Positions 13,490 through 28,000 of a stretch of DNA of 64,000 nucleotides are shown piece by piece. Within the stretch, counting starts at the first letter, position 1; each line of letters begins with the position of its first letter. Where the stretch lies: positions 5,087,186 through 5,151,185 of the forward strand of contig OZ012685.1 of the NCBI GenBank assembly GCA_963942565.1. Direction: 5' to 3'. The DNA is from Maea johnstoni. Lineage: Eukaryota; Annelida; Polychaeta; Spionida; Magelonidae. The notes beneath the pieces were generated by a model. That model worked only from the letters and a program-made list of their open reading frames with translations, was not told where the DNA came from and did not search any database. Both the position numbers and the translations under genes were made by a program.

Positions 13490-15000
13490 AGTGCATAAAC
13501 ACATGTCAATCATGCATAACAACATAAATATAGTCAACAAAATAATGGCACGGTGATGCTTCTATATTCTGGTGGCATTCAGTAACATACTTGCAATTAT
13601 ATACCCACTAGCTCCAACCCTACCCCAAATATCATCCTTTAATGCACAATGGATTACTGTCGAGTTGGTCAGTTTGTCCAGTCTTATGGCTAAACTGTCT
13701 ATGTCCTAACTTGGGGGAACAGCATTTTCATATCTCCCAGGCTTTCTCCTAGCCCCTTGAGAAAGTGTATTGCTACAAAGAGAGGGGGTCAATAAATCCC
13801 ACAACGCAGGATTGTAGGTCAATACTGATTCAGTTTTGAGGTAAAAAAGTTTCTTATGAATTGTACCCTGATATAGTGATTATTTGACATTGAACTCAAG
13901 ATCAATGTCACAACCACGAATGATTCAGGGTTTTAAATCAATGCCATCTCAGTTTAGAGCCAAAAGAAGGGCTGGAAAATTAATCATGAAAAAAGTTCAT
14001 TTGACCTTGACTTCAGGGTCAAGGTGATTGCCATGCATATTTCTAATTACAACGGGTAGTGTAGTATGTGATCTTCATAATAAGTGGTGACATTATTTAA
14101 AATATATGCACTGTTATGCCAAAATATTTCACCACTATCCCATTATTTCCCATAATATTTAAGTGTCTATAGGCTATCGTCAAAATTATCGCATTCACTG
14201 GTCCAAATTTACCATGTCGCAAGGAGGGGGCAAAGGATCTTCGCAATTCCCAAATAGTGGCAAATCCCCTGGGCAATGAAATGTCTATTATGAGTTAAAG
14301 GCAATTCATCACAAAATTTGTGAAAGGTCCTCAACAGGGTCTTAAACTGGAGGGAAAATACATTTTGAAAGGCTGCCCTGAAACAGTTATCATTTGACCT
14401 TGAACTGAAGATTAAGGGCATGGCCATGACATTGCCACTTACATCTGGTAAATGACCAACGTAATGATGAGTGGTCACTTGTGGCATTCAGTGAAAGGTT
14501 TGCAATTTTATGCCAAATTCTTCCGTTCTCAACCTCATTATTTTCCATAAGATTTGGTTTATTAGGTAACTTGAGCTACCGGAATGACAAGTCCCCAAGC
14601 TAAACTGACCATCTTCCGAAATTTTGGCACAACATTTTCACCAATCCCAGGTAACCCTTTTGAGCAATCAAATTTCTACCATGAGTGACAAATCACCTTA
14701 TGCAGAAATCTTTTGTCAATATAATTTAAGTTTTGAAAAATGTAACCTGCGTAATGAGTTTCACTTGTGACTTTAAGCGAGAATATGCAGCTGTATGTCT
14801 GATTGTTCTACCCCTACCCCATTTTTTCTCATCAGATTTGGTCTTTTGAGAATTAGTGGGCTATTTTCAAAGAGGTGAGTTTGACCAATCTTTTCGCAAA
14901 ACTGACCATGTCCCTAAGTGGGGCACAACATTTTCGTCAATCCCATATGGTCCTCTATCATTTTGAGCAATCAAACCTCTACTAGGAGGGAAATAACTCC
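13490..15000. repeat. worn long-period tandem array
   Basis: The same landmarks recur in order. A cattattttccataagatttgg-like segment is seen near 13625, 14143, 14533 and 14817. A ggcacaacattttc-like segment is seen near 13710, 14226 (weak), 14625 and 14919. A gagcaatcaaatttctac-like segment is seen near 14270, 14660 and 14970. A catttgaccttgaactgaag-like segment is seen near 13888, 13998 and 14390. This indicates about four unequal, diverged units of roughly 280-520 bp. No coding potential is visible. Confidence 0.6.
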
Positions 15001-16940
15001 AAGATAGAGCTCCTTAATTCATCATTTGGCCGATGACCTATATTTAGGAGCAAATTCACATGCATTTCCTGTGATTTGAGAAGCGAAGTACGAGATATAG
15101 TACAACTTTGGTTACTGAAAAGCAAAGGACTTAAGCAACTTTGGCTGTTATGGGATGGTTTGAGGATTTGTGAGTCTGGCTGCATCATATATTTCCCAGC
15201 TTGGGCTGTATGTAGAGGGCGTTTGGGGTGAAGGGCCCGATGGAATGACGGGTTATTGTTGGCTCTAATTGCACCCTGTGCCACGAGGGTATAGAAGTGT
15301 GCGGCTGGCACGGGCCACGCCGGGGTGCTGCCTTCTAACCACTGGACGCGGCGAGATGATGCGCAATGCAACACCACCTACCATACACACAACGCGTGTA
15401 CTGACGAATATGATAACTCAACATCATAAAAATATAGTAAATGATACAGAGGCGACTGAAATTAGACAATTTTGCGAAGAATGGTGCACAGGAAAGATAG
15501 CAAACACAGGAAGAAAAGGGGCGGGCCTGTGCTACCTCCATTATCGACATAAAACCTTTCGCCCGTGCGTGACCTCTGGGCTCTATTGTAGCAATCTCAA
15601 ATGTCTCCAATGGAAACTAAAGGGGCCTTCAACTGACCAGGCGGGTATCTCATGCAACGGCCGAACTGCATAAACATGCATGATTTTAAAAAATGACTTT
15701 ACAAATGCAAAGTATCACAATTATTCTGTAAACAAGAACGAAATGTGTTGACATTTTCGGAACGTATTTGGATTGATTTTCAAGGCTGTTTTGCGAAGAG
15801 AAAATGCACTCGAAGTTGTTCGTACACATTATGACGTCACTCACCATCCTTGCCCCCTCCCTGATTTTTATGGTTGTGGGCTGGTAGAAGGGGGCAAGCC
15901 CATCTCTATTTATGCATAGGATATGATGGTTTTCAATGTCCAGCACCTCCAGCTGCCCGAGTCAGTGGCACCGGCGACGTATTAAACCCTCATTTATATC
16001 GCTTGTGAGATGCATTGATTGCAGATGCGCTGAAAAGCAGGCGAGGCCAGATCGACCGCCTTCGCCATGCAGTGGTTGTAAACAAAACACGCTCCTCGCG
16101 GACCCGAACACCGGGCTACAGGCTGGAATGTTTAAGATGGTGCATTCCACCCCTTGCAATTACCCCCTCTTTTAAATCTACCCCTTCAGTACGGTAAGCA
16201 CGCAGTGTTGTGTAGAGACAGCCTAACGTCTCACAATGTCAATGATAAATTATTTCCACTTCGTGAGAGCATCGCCGTCCGAGTTAATGACTTAGAAACT
16301 TCAAATTAGTTCCAATGCTATACGATGCGAACGCACACAATTGAAAGAAATTGAGTTGTTGGGTTTGGTGGCCGCTTCCCTTCACCTTTCTTGCTTGAGC
16401 TCCTATTTCATCCCGACGCCATGCCCCAGTGCGCAGGTGCAATACTTACTCGCTTTTCATGTGTCAGACAATAGTTGAAATATGGCTAGCAAAGGTTAAA
16501 AAGGTTCCCTGACCCTGGCCGCTGCATAAAGAAGATTTGAAGGATCTACAATGCGCCCATTTACTGCAAGGGAGGATGTGAGACCACCGCACAATTTCCC
16601 TCTTAACAAAAGTCACTTAAAATATTCATTGAAATGAGAGTTGAAATTTTCTACAGTCCCCAAATCACCATCCATCTCTTTGCATTTAGCAAAGGGTCGT
16701 AATTTTCCTCGACACTGCCAATTTCAGTCGCACTATCCATCAAATGTAAGAAAGGCAGTCGACGCGTGCACTGTTTGCCGGGGCATACTCGTATACTGTA
16801 CGTGACACATGGTTTTTAGAGACAATTACCAAACCACGAGCAAAACACAAGAAAAGTGCCACTCCTTAAAGAAAAGAAGTTAAGGGCATCACAGTTGTCC
16901 TTATGTTTGCTTTTCATAATGCTTAAAACGTATTTAAGGA
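15001..16940. other. noncoding; GC-richer patches
   Basis: GC-richer patches lie at 15230-15680 and 15940-16200. ORFs there (up to 134 codons) overlap on opposite strands and have no recognisable domain, so I do not call them genes. Confidence 0.35.
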
Positions 16941-18802
<1,862 letters not shown>

Positions 18803-18993
18803 CTTTTGCCGCATTTAGGGTAATTTTTGACTAGCCAGTTGTATGTGATGGAGGAAAAACGGAGTGCCCGGCGAAACCAACGCCTAACCCAAGTTTACTG
18901 GCAACTTTCTCACATGACCTGGACTAGATGTGAACCCGGGCAAATAGTGATAGACAGCGACCAGTCAGTGAGAACGCCTTTGACCATCAGAGC
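18803..18993 (-). mobile_element. tRNA-derived SINE, copy 3
   Basis: The minus strand keeps gagaaagttgccagtaaact, gggttaggcgttggtttcg, gggcactccg and ctagtcaaaaattaccc, plus a head with cccgggttcacatc resembling a B-box. The copy abuts a TA-rich tract, common for SINE insertions or tail growth. Confidence 0.7.
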
Positions 18994-19132
18994 AATATAT
19001 ATATATAATATATATTATATATATATATATTATATAATATATATATATATATATTATATACTATATATTATATATACTTATTAATAGTATATATATATAA
19101 TTATATAATATATTATTATATTATGTGTGTGT
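18994..19132. repeat. imperfect TA-rich tract
   Basis: TA runs broken by ata/tat slips, ending in (TG)n around 19124-19137. Confidence 0.85.
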
Positions 19133-19164
19133 GTGTGTATGTTTATATGTGTGTATGTATATTA

Positions 19165-19560
19165 TGTATTGTATTGTATGAATGTATATTTATTGAATAT
19201 TGCCCCATGCTTACAACGATACAATACATAAAAACAATAGGTTATAACAAAATATAACAGAACACAGTGGAGGCTAGATTAAATCTACTAGTATTGCTTT
19301 TGTAGAGGCACGTACTAGTACAACGAGTTTTGGTAATCAGTGATATAAAGGTTAATCAACCTCTTCACTACTTTAATTCTATGCCTCTTATACCAACTAG
19401 GCATATACAAAAAGAACATATAGAAGAGTCAAATCTGCTTAGGCGACGGCATTTCATTTCAGACCACATGATTTAAAAGTACAGACCCTGTGCTGAAAAA
19501 TATGACTACTTGTTCTCAAGAATGTTTATCGCATCCCTGTTATGATTACCATGGTTAATT
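19165..19560 (-). mobile_element. LINE-like 3' end (minus)
   Basis: It starts with a (tattg)n tail and a tttattga motif in the same order as other retroelement 3' ends in the window (27606, 33376). Read on the minus strand this is the end of a 3' UTR with an AATAAA-like motif and a pentanucleotide tail. No ORF remains. The left limit is clear and the right limit is arbitrary. Confidence 0.45.
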
Positions 19561-20298
19561 TGGGTAGTGGCTAGTGTAATATACATGTTCAATTACTGAA
19601 TGTCAGTTATTATAATCGTATGTTTCCTTGTGTTTCGCTGTAGTTCAAAGGGCAGTTGACAGAAGTGACTTATATGATAATATTATACTATCTATACCTT
19701 AACTAATGTGCTGACATCTTGCGGGATTATCCGCAACTAACGACTATTATAAGTAGTATTTTTCTAGTTCTACAGGTATATGTTTGCGTCCAGTGAGGTT
19801 GGTAAAGAAGATTAAGATGGCAGTGGTTGGTGCGGACTGGTGATGGCGAGTGTGCAGAATGAACTCCGTGACTAAAGACGCACTTCACTAGAGGCATCCC
19901 TTAACTTCCAGGTAGGCACCATCGTCATAGAGACGGAGGGGAATGGCATGTGATCTCCCACCATGGAGCGACACGATGAGTGCCCGTAAACACAGATCAT
20001 CATCCATATATTTTTTAGCCAGTGGAAGCTTTGTTCGGCAAGCAATTCATCTACCTTGGTGGTCTTTTACTTCCGCTGCCCACGGTGTTGGACAGCCTTG
20101 ATTCACAACCAAAGTTCCTTTCACATTGAGCAAAGCTGGATTCAAACCATGAGGACGAATTGACTAGATATTGCGAGGGTACGATCAATAGTCGCCAGAC
20201 ATCCTAAGGACAAAGGATATCAATATTAGTTTTGTTTATTTATTTTACATTACTGTGGTTATATTCAAACTTAAATACACTCGTTAGGTATTAGATAT
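19561..20298. other. noncoding, nothing recognised
   Basis: No supported feature. A somewhat GC-richer stretch lies at 19800-20200. Confidence 0.4.
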
Positions 20299-20710
20299 TG
20301 ATTGATTTGGTTTTATTGACCTCAGAACAAACTCAGTACATAGTTATACGTCATTGATATACAACCTGTCAAATCGACTACACGCATAAAGATTTCGTAA
20401 CGTTTGACACTGTGCAAACACATGTTTCTCATCTTCAACCCCCTTCTTACAAGATAGACAAATACGATCCTCAGGAGGGATCTTTGGGCGCTGCCCCCCT
20501 TCCTTTTTCTATGTGTAAGTTATGTGAGCTGAGTCGAAATCTTGACAAAAATCTTGTCTACCTGAATTTTTTAATCACTGATAAATAAGGCTCTAGTTTG
20601 ATTTCTGCTTTAAAGAGTTCTATGGGTTCGAATAATAAGACATACTATATTTGTCTGCAATTTGGGGATAGCCACCTATACCAGTATTGTTTATATAGAG
20701 TTTCTTCAAT
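20299..20710 (-). mobile_element. LINE fragment, ORF2 C-terminus (minus)
   Basis: The minus strand encodes the conserved end of a LINE ORF2. A segment FRLSSHNLHIEKGR (20495-20540) is followed, after a frame change near 20490, by PPEDRICLSCKKGVEDEKHV and FAQCQTLRNLY, which is the C-x2-C...H-x4-C knuckle found after the reverse transcriptase of CR1/L2-type LINEs. An in-frame stop lies just before the first segment. The ORF ends at about 20361 and is followed by a short 3' UTR with aataaa near 20305-20315. The copy is 5'-truncated and continues toward the assembly gap. Clade assignment is inference. Confidence 0.75.
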
Positions 20711-20711
20711 A

Positions 20712-20911
20712 NNNNNNNNNNNNNNNNNNNNNNNNNNNNNNNNNNNNNNNNNNNNNNNNNNNNNNNNNNNNNNNNNNNNNNNNNNNNNNNNNNNNNNNNN
20801 NNNNNNNNNNNNNNNNNNNNNNNNNNNNNNNNNNNNNNNNNNNNNNNNNNNNNNNNNNNNNNNNNNNNNNNNNNNNNNNNNNNNNNNNNNNNNNNNNNNN
20901 NNNNNNNNNNN
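20712..20911. other. assembly gap (200 N)
   Basis: Exactly 200 N, so the size is a placeholder. It is bordered on the right by a TA microsatellite. Confidence 1.
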
Positions 20912-21290
<379 letters not shown>

Positions 21291-21322
21291 ATAATTTCAC
21301 GAATACAAACATCGACTCGCAA

Positions 21323-22839
21323 AGTGTGATTTTTTTAGATTCCAGTGTTCATTAAAGAAAGCAAATGAAGAACACATAATCGATATACGTGTCAACTATT
21401 ACATCATAAGCAGACTTCAAATCTACAATACCAAGCCATGATATGTCTCGTTATCAAGTTGCTTCCACAACTATTTATTGAGTACTTTTCTTAATTTATA
21501 AATCCATGAAGTATATTATCTATATGCTATCAACAAGTCGTGATGTACGATCTTGTTGACAAGTGTTGATGAGTATACTGTTGATACATGGCTCAATTTA
21601 TCAATCACAGATCTATTGGCTGTCAACCGTCTTATATTCTCAACAATACAAAGGTTACTGTAGGGTTACCGGCAGGACATCAAAGCTTTGTTTACACATG
21701 TCAGAAATTGGGTAAAGCACCAAGAACCTCGAGCAACTATAGATTTCTGAACACAAAACAACCAAAATATCCTAATAAAACCGAAAGTACCTCTACTTAG
21801 TGATATTCAATCTTAAGACATTTTAGAGCTTTTTAACATTGAACATAAGAATGCTTTTTTGGAAAAGATGTTTTGAGCATTTTATGAATGGTATATCTAA
21901 GTGGGAAATTGATGTATAGTTCAGTACTTTAAGTATGACAGATTAAATGTGTTTGATGTATGCAAACATTTTCTTAGATTCGATACAACTACAGGTATGG
22001 GCATTAGGAGGATCTATCTCATGTGCTTTCTAAGGAAGGTATTCGGGTCTCTATCTTATAAAAACAATACATTGATAATGCACTTAGCGACCCACGTGCA
22101 CAGCACGAATTAAGTTGAAAATCATATTCTACCCCCACACCTACATTTATTTTGCAAGTCAATGTTGAAGACCTCTGAAAATTTATATTCACGTATTCCA
22201 TCATTGATCAGTGGAACCACTTATAAACCCACTTTACACAAATGTTCAGTCCAAATGCCTTGCTCTAAATAGGACGTTTCCTTTAAGTCCTTTGTTCGTT
22301 ACGCTTCCTGCAAGCTAGATACGACAACACTATAATTTGCTTTATTATTGATAAATTATTCATGCACAAAACTCCTACCTGCATATCAGTTTGATTAATT
22401 TCGTTTGCAAATGGACAAGGTTCAAGTTTGATATACTCCAGATGTGTTTAACCAATCATTGTGTATTTTAGATAAAATGATTATAATGTTTTATCAGTAA
22501 ACATGAAGTCAGTTGCTTGTTGAGAGTGTGTCCACTACTCTTGACTCTCTTGAGAAGGCTTCTTGATCTAGATCGGCCTTGTTTAATTTTCTCTCTGCCC
22601 GGAGTCATGTTAGTATACTGTGTGTGACATTTAGAGATGAGAATGAACTATAATCTCTGTAATGTGTGGATATTGAAACCAATTTAAGCGACGAGCAATT
22701 AGTTTTAAACCTTTTAAAGGTACATAAAATGAGCGTTCAACCGCTCAGATAATGGCATACATTATAATTATGACCATCCTTTTAACTCAACATTCCACAT
22801 ACAGAGTTAAGACTAACTACATTGTAAACTTGGGTACTG
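21323..22839. other. noncoding, nothing recognised
   Basis: A/T-rich. Open stretches at 21588-21800 and about 21900-22120 have no known motif. Old mobile-element remnants are possible but unsupported. Confidence 0.4.
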
Positions 22840-23008
<169 letters not shown>

Positions 23009-24483
23009 AATACACAACTACCTTGGCTAAAATCCCACGTCGTTTAACCCATTGGAGGTCCTATACACATTCTAATGACATTCCAGAATCATACATATAT
23101 ATCTGTGGAAATGTTACTTGTATAGCTAGTTAAAGACTACTGGCAGCCGCGTGTATATCTACAGGTTTGTTTACTTTCTTATCTTATTAATACGTCGACT
23201 GATTCACACCTGCTGAGAAAGTCAATAAACAACATTGAGACTTTTAATCATCTAGCCACGTTTATATTCACAAACCTTAAAATCTATGACAGATCAAATT
23301 AATCCCCCCATAATTGACATTATATTGGATGCTATCCTATAGGTGAGTAAATATCTCATAGACTGTGTACTGTCAAAATCTGGAGAAACTCCATTTGTAC
23401 ATTTGTCTTAAGTGAACGTAACGTTAATGCTAAAAGTTGGATTTTTTCTATAAAACGTATTGATATCTCTGGTTGAGTGTGATATATTGTTATAAGAAAA
23501 TCCCAAAAATGTAATTTTCCCTATATCTGTGTATGTACACGCCAACAATTACAGTGTAATATGGGTACCAGTGAAAGTTGAAGTGGATGCAATCAGGATT
23601 ATTTTCCAAAAATCCTTAGTTTTATCCATTGCCTTGTTTCAAACTTACGTTTGAAATGAACAACATTCAGAAACTGACACCCACAATTTAGGCCTCAAAG
23701 AAAGAAGATGTCTTGGATAATAGGCAGGTGTGAATTGTATAATCACTTTTTTTTCAATAATACTTTTTTTCTTATAACCTTTCTGAATTTACCTTCAAAA
23801 CGCGTATATGCAGGAATGTCGATCGTTGTGTAGAGCGAAATGAAATGACTTCCTTCGAGAATTCGATATCATTTATCAATAAAAAGGTTTTAATCATATT
23901 TCAAGGTTTGGCTTCGTTTTATGTTCCCTGTATGCATCACTGACTACATAAATCGAATTCATATAAATATACAAGCCGTCAGTCGTTCTTTTTCTCGATT
24001 GTTTAGGGCAAAACAAAGGGTATGTGGGTGGTGACGATATATTTGAGTCGGTGAGTTCAGAGTTCAAACTGATTGAGCTGCACTTTATGATAACATCACT
24101 TCAAATCTTAGATAAGACGAGTGAGATAAATTATTCCGGCTTCACATTTCCAAAACAGACAGTCGCTCAAGCAGGTGCACCTTGGGCGACCGGTCGGGGA
24201 GAGAACGTCGTCTAAAGCTTTATGCAAATGAGCTTGGTGATAGGCAGGGCAGTCGACGAGATTTATCCTCGCATTGAGTTCTAACAAAATGCTTTAAGAG
24301 AACTGGGACAGGTGTGTCTCTAGCTGCAATGGTTCTGAGCAAAAAACATGTCACTAGCATTGACAGGCGACAATTTATGCTGTTCACCTTTTATCCATTG
24401 ATGGCCTTGCCTGAATGCATAGGTGCCTTAAGAAAGGAGAAGCAAAGTTGGAACTTTAAGACGTTCACACCTGGATTTGTAAA
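23009..24483. other. noncoding, nothing recognised
   Basis: A/T-rich, with no supported gene. A ttaacccattgg motif at 23044 resembles a MITE end but I found no partner. Confidence 0.4.
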
Positions 24484-24696
24484 TTAACCCATTTGCATCG
24501 GAATTGCATTTTGGTCTTACAGATTTGCAAAATTCCTTATCAAATAGTGCCATATTTGAAACATATCTGAAGAGGGACTGTTGACCTCAACAAGAACAAC
24601 AGTTTTCAGCCAAATAATCCCAACAACATTGCATTGGTATCAGGGTATTGGCAAATATGTCACATAATCTGTACGCTACAGATGTGAATTGGTTAA
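24484..24696. mobile_element. piggyBac-like MITE (TTAA-flanked)
   Basis: This 213-bp element has TTAA at both ends. The left terminus is ttaacccatttgcatc and the right terminus, reverse complemented, is ttaaccaattcacatc. It matches the 32951-33163 element in length and in both termini. It has no coding capacity. Confidence 0.6.
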
Positions 24697-25639
24697 TATC
24701 TGGCTCATTGCCATAATGAAGCAGCAAGCCGAGATGGGCGCGTGCAGAGCGCGTGCGATGCGTCATGACTCACGAGGGCTGTGTACATTTCATTGGTCAC
24801 GGTTCACGTGCGGAGAACGTCCGCGTGATGTCGCACACACTTCTTGCATTCCGACGAACCGGTTCGGTAGCAAACTTGCACGATTTATGTTTGCAGGTAA
24901 ACCTAGACGATTCAGGTGTTTTGGAAACCATCTCTAGCCCCCGTGTAATTTATTCAAATGAAAAGAACTCGTTACCCCAGCTGTGTCTAAAACACATTAA
25001 CGTCTAGACTGATTACCATTCTTAAGCGTGTCGTAGGAAACAAATGTAAGAGTTAGGTTAATGAGAAAACCTCCTGCATTTCCTATTCAAGTCCAGGTGT
25101 GCCGTTTGTAGTATACGCTTAGAAAGTGTACTGTGACTTCTTATGGTAAGTCTCAACCCCTTTGAACCGAAAACAAAAGTAGAGATTGCATACCGCCAGT
25201 GCGAGAATAAAAGAATAGCAATATATATTTGCATACATTTAATGCATTGACCAAATTTCCACTAAGTGTCTTAGAAGCTGCACACTTGAAGTCGATCTTA
25301 TGCGTGTTTCTTCTTAGTCTCTTTGAGTTTGTTTCTTTCTCAAAGTTTTCTTTCTAAGTTCAGTCAATAGACGATTAAGCAAATGTATTGTGGATGCCAA
25401 ATTCAGAATACTAGTAATTTGCGTCATTCGGGCATTGCACATGCTGCAGAAATGTTGCTATGGAACACCGTCGACAGTTTTGTGTTGCATATTTGATGAA
25501 AGGTCTAAAAACGACGATGGAAAGCCTCTCCTTAGTGCTGTATGATATTTTGCCAATGCTGTGGTATGCGGCGAGAGACTTCCTTCCAGCATGCAGGTAA
25601 TAGTTGACGAGCTGTGGTCTACTTTGACGAGTTTGGACT
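24697..25639. other. noncoding, nothing recognised
   Basis: A GC-richer patch at 24720-24860 contains palindromic gcgcgtgcg-type sequence. No gene is supported. Confidence 0.4.
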
Positions 25640-25800
25640 TTCGGTCATCGTCACTAAATATGACCAGCCAGTTGTAGACGGTGCAGGAAACCGGAACACA
25701 CGGCGAAAACCACCGCCTAACCCCAATACACTGGCAACTTTCTCATATGCCCCGGCCGAGATTCGAACCCAGGTGGTGGTGAGAGACAGAGATACAGAAT
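25640..25800 (-). mobile_element. tRNA-derived SINE, copy 4
   Basis: The minus strand has a clear B-box in cctgggttcgaatctcgg, then catatgagaaagttgccagt, ggggttaggcggtggttttc and ttccggtttcctgcacc. This is the best-kept link between the tRNA head and the body in the window. Confidence 0.8.
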
Positions 25801-26617
25801 AATACAAATCAACTTGTGTACGTAAATCATCTTAAAGTCTTGGAACGACTCCCAGGGTCTCAAAACTAGTAATTAATTGAATGGGCATCGGGGAAAGATG
25901 TATGCGAGTTAATGTACATGGACAGTGATCTTTGTGAATGTTATCCAACATTATTCAGTTCGAAATAAGGTAAAAATAAAAAAACACATACACGTTCTGA
26001 CACATATGCCTTAACCTTAGTGTATGTGGATAGGTAACAAGTATGTTGATTGATGCCATACTCATTTTGAGTAAGCTTTCCTAGAATACGTATCGGTTCG
26101 CCATCCACTGTATGCTATGCGTAGATTTAGTTTAGTTTGCTGGGGATTTTCAATAGTTATTGCACCTTGCTCAGTATTCATTAGGAAAGATAATTGTTTG
26201 AAAGTGGTGTATTGTTCTGTTCATCCGAGGGCAAGTGGAATCCTGTCGTTTCACTAATACTCCTCGATCACGCGGAAAAGCAGACGAACTCTCGAGAGTA
26301 GCAGACGACAATAGTGTCGAGCGAGTGTTTGGTGTGTAGAGTGGGATACGCTTGAACAGCGAAGCCATTTTCTCCAAAGCTCGCCTCCCTCCCTGGGTCG
26401 GCGTGTACAATGACCCCGACACCTCAATAATTATGAAGTGGGGGAGAAAGATTACCCCCGAGTGTTTGTAGGCGGAATAATGCATCTGAGTTCCCGGGGT
26501 GCACGCGCATTGTTCCCCGTGCCTGGTGGAAGGGGCAAGCCCCAGGGCACCCCTCTTTGCCCGTTACCCTAACAACGGGCTAGTTTACTACTGCGAGGAG
26601 TGCGGGGCAGCTCGACC
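25801..26617. other. noncoding; GC-rich patch 26200-26600
   Basis: The sequence becomes GC-rich toward 26460-26620, just before the small ORF at 26618. No other feature is supported. Confidence 0.35.
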
Positions 26618-26776
26618 ATGGCAGCGATGAACTTTGATAACCCGATCCTGCTCGGAGTTGGTAACAAACTGCAGTTCTTGTTACACGTATTCTGCGGCAC
26701 GCTTTTAATCGTTTACCCTCTGCTTTCAAGCCTTTGGAGAGATCCTTTACTCGTTCTGACGCCTGTTTTTATGTAG
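26618..26776 (+). CDS. candidate small ORF, 52 codons
   Basis: The ORF runs from ATG at 26618 to TAG at 26774. The start context gaccATGGc is a strong Kozak match. The predicted 52-residue product begins MAAMNFDNPILLGVGNKL and continues into a hydrophobic stretch FLLHVFCGTLLIVYPLLSSL, which could be one membrane segment or a signal anchor. It lies at the end of a GC-rich patch inside otherwise A/T-rich DNA, as a 5' exon would. I recognise no family. It may be a chance ORF, or the first coding exon of a spliced gene whose donor lies before the stop. Evidence is start context and composition only. Confidence 0.2.
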   Translation: MAAMNFDNPILLGVGNKLQFLLHVFCGTLLIVYPLLSSLWRDPLLVLTPVFM

Positions 26777-27463
26777 GTGTGAGACATGAGGTAGGTAGGC
26801 AGTCACCCGACTCTTGCTTCCAAAAATCTGCCATAGAAAGACAACAATATGCCATTGATCGCTAATCATAGACTAGGCGACCACTCGTGTTAGACGAATC
26901 CAATAGCTTTTTACCTTTCAATAGGAAAAAGTAACTTTCTACTAGATGGGAGGCGGCACTGCCGCTGGACATTTTCATTTAAAAAGTAATAGGGTGTTAG
27001 GATTAGGAAAATGCATGGTGGGAAGCAGGCTTCTAAGCAGTAATTTTCTACATTTTACACTTTGTATCAGGGAGAGTGTTCTGACTTAAAGCCTTAGCCT
27101 CGTTGTTGCTTTAATGGAGTTCATTTTGTCAATTTCCATCAAACGGTGTGGGTTCAAATGTTAAAACCAGTGTGTGGGATGACTAAAAGCCTCATGCCAG
27201 CGTGAGTTATAACTTAGATTATATCTGAACCAACTGTTAATCTATTGCTATAAGTACAGTTTACTTTTATGATACACCGGGATGTTACAAAATAAACTTA
27301 GATACTATCAGAGGCAACACGAACTAGTACATTAAAACCAACAATGAGGACTACCTTGTTATATTTATATACTAGTAGATGGCATTGATATCATTCTATG
27401 TGGAAAACTACCTCGAAATCCTTCCTCCTTATAACCTACAAAACAGTCGTGTGTACTTTTTCT
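26777..27463. other. noncoding, nothing recognised
   Basis: A/T-rich, no supported feature. Confidence 0.4.
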
Positions 27464-27572
27464 GCCATGTTGCGGCTAAGTCGAGACTACCCAGTTATAA
27501 GTAGTCGAAGAAGCCGGAGTTCCAGGCAAGAGCACCGCCTAACACCAAGTCACCGGCAACTTTCTCACATAT
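27464..27572 (-). mobile_element. tRNA-derived SINE, copy 5 (headless)
   Basis: The minus strand shows gagaaagttgccggtgactt, ggtgttaggcggtgctcttg and actccggcttcttcgac. The tRNA-like head is absent because the copy stops at 27572, so it is 5'-truncated. Confidence 0.7.
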
Positions 27573-27605
27573 ATGTGTATCTTTATGGATGCATCCTAGC
27601 TGAAT

Positions 27606-28000
27606 CATAGTATTGTATTGTATGTTTATTGACTGTACTGGTATGGTACAAAATCATAGCAAATACGAGAAATAGTACAAAAATTGTAATGCGGAAGAGC
27701 CAAAAAGGCTAACAAAAATACAAATAATAGAACTTATATTACACAAAGGATATAAACACAAAATAGCAGAAAGACTTACGTCATACTGCATTTAGTTTTC
27801 AACATGATTTATCATTGGGGGATAAGGTTTAATTTCATTAATTTATTAATCGCCCAAATACGTTTATTCGTGTAAAACTATTAGCACGCCGATCTAAGAT
27901 ATTGATATTTAAGGATAGAGAAGCATATATAGAAAACTTTTGAAATGAAAGTTTCTTTCTTTTAATTAAGACAATCACAAATATTGAAATGTAACGCTTT
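27606..28000 (-). mobile_element. LINE-like 3' end (minus)
   Basis: A tattgtattgtatgtttatt tail with gactgtactggtatgg following is the reverse complement of the pentanucleotide-tailed LINE 3' ends at 29586 and 30667. It represents 3' UTR only. The right limit is uncertain. Confidence 0.5.
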
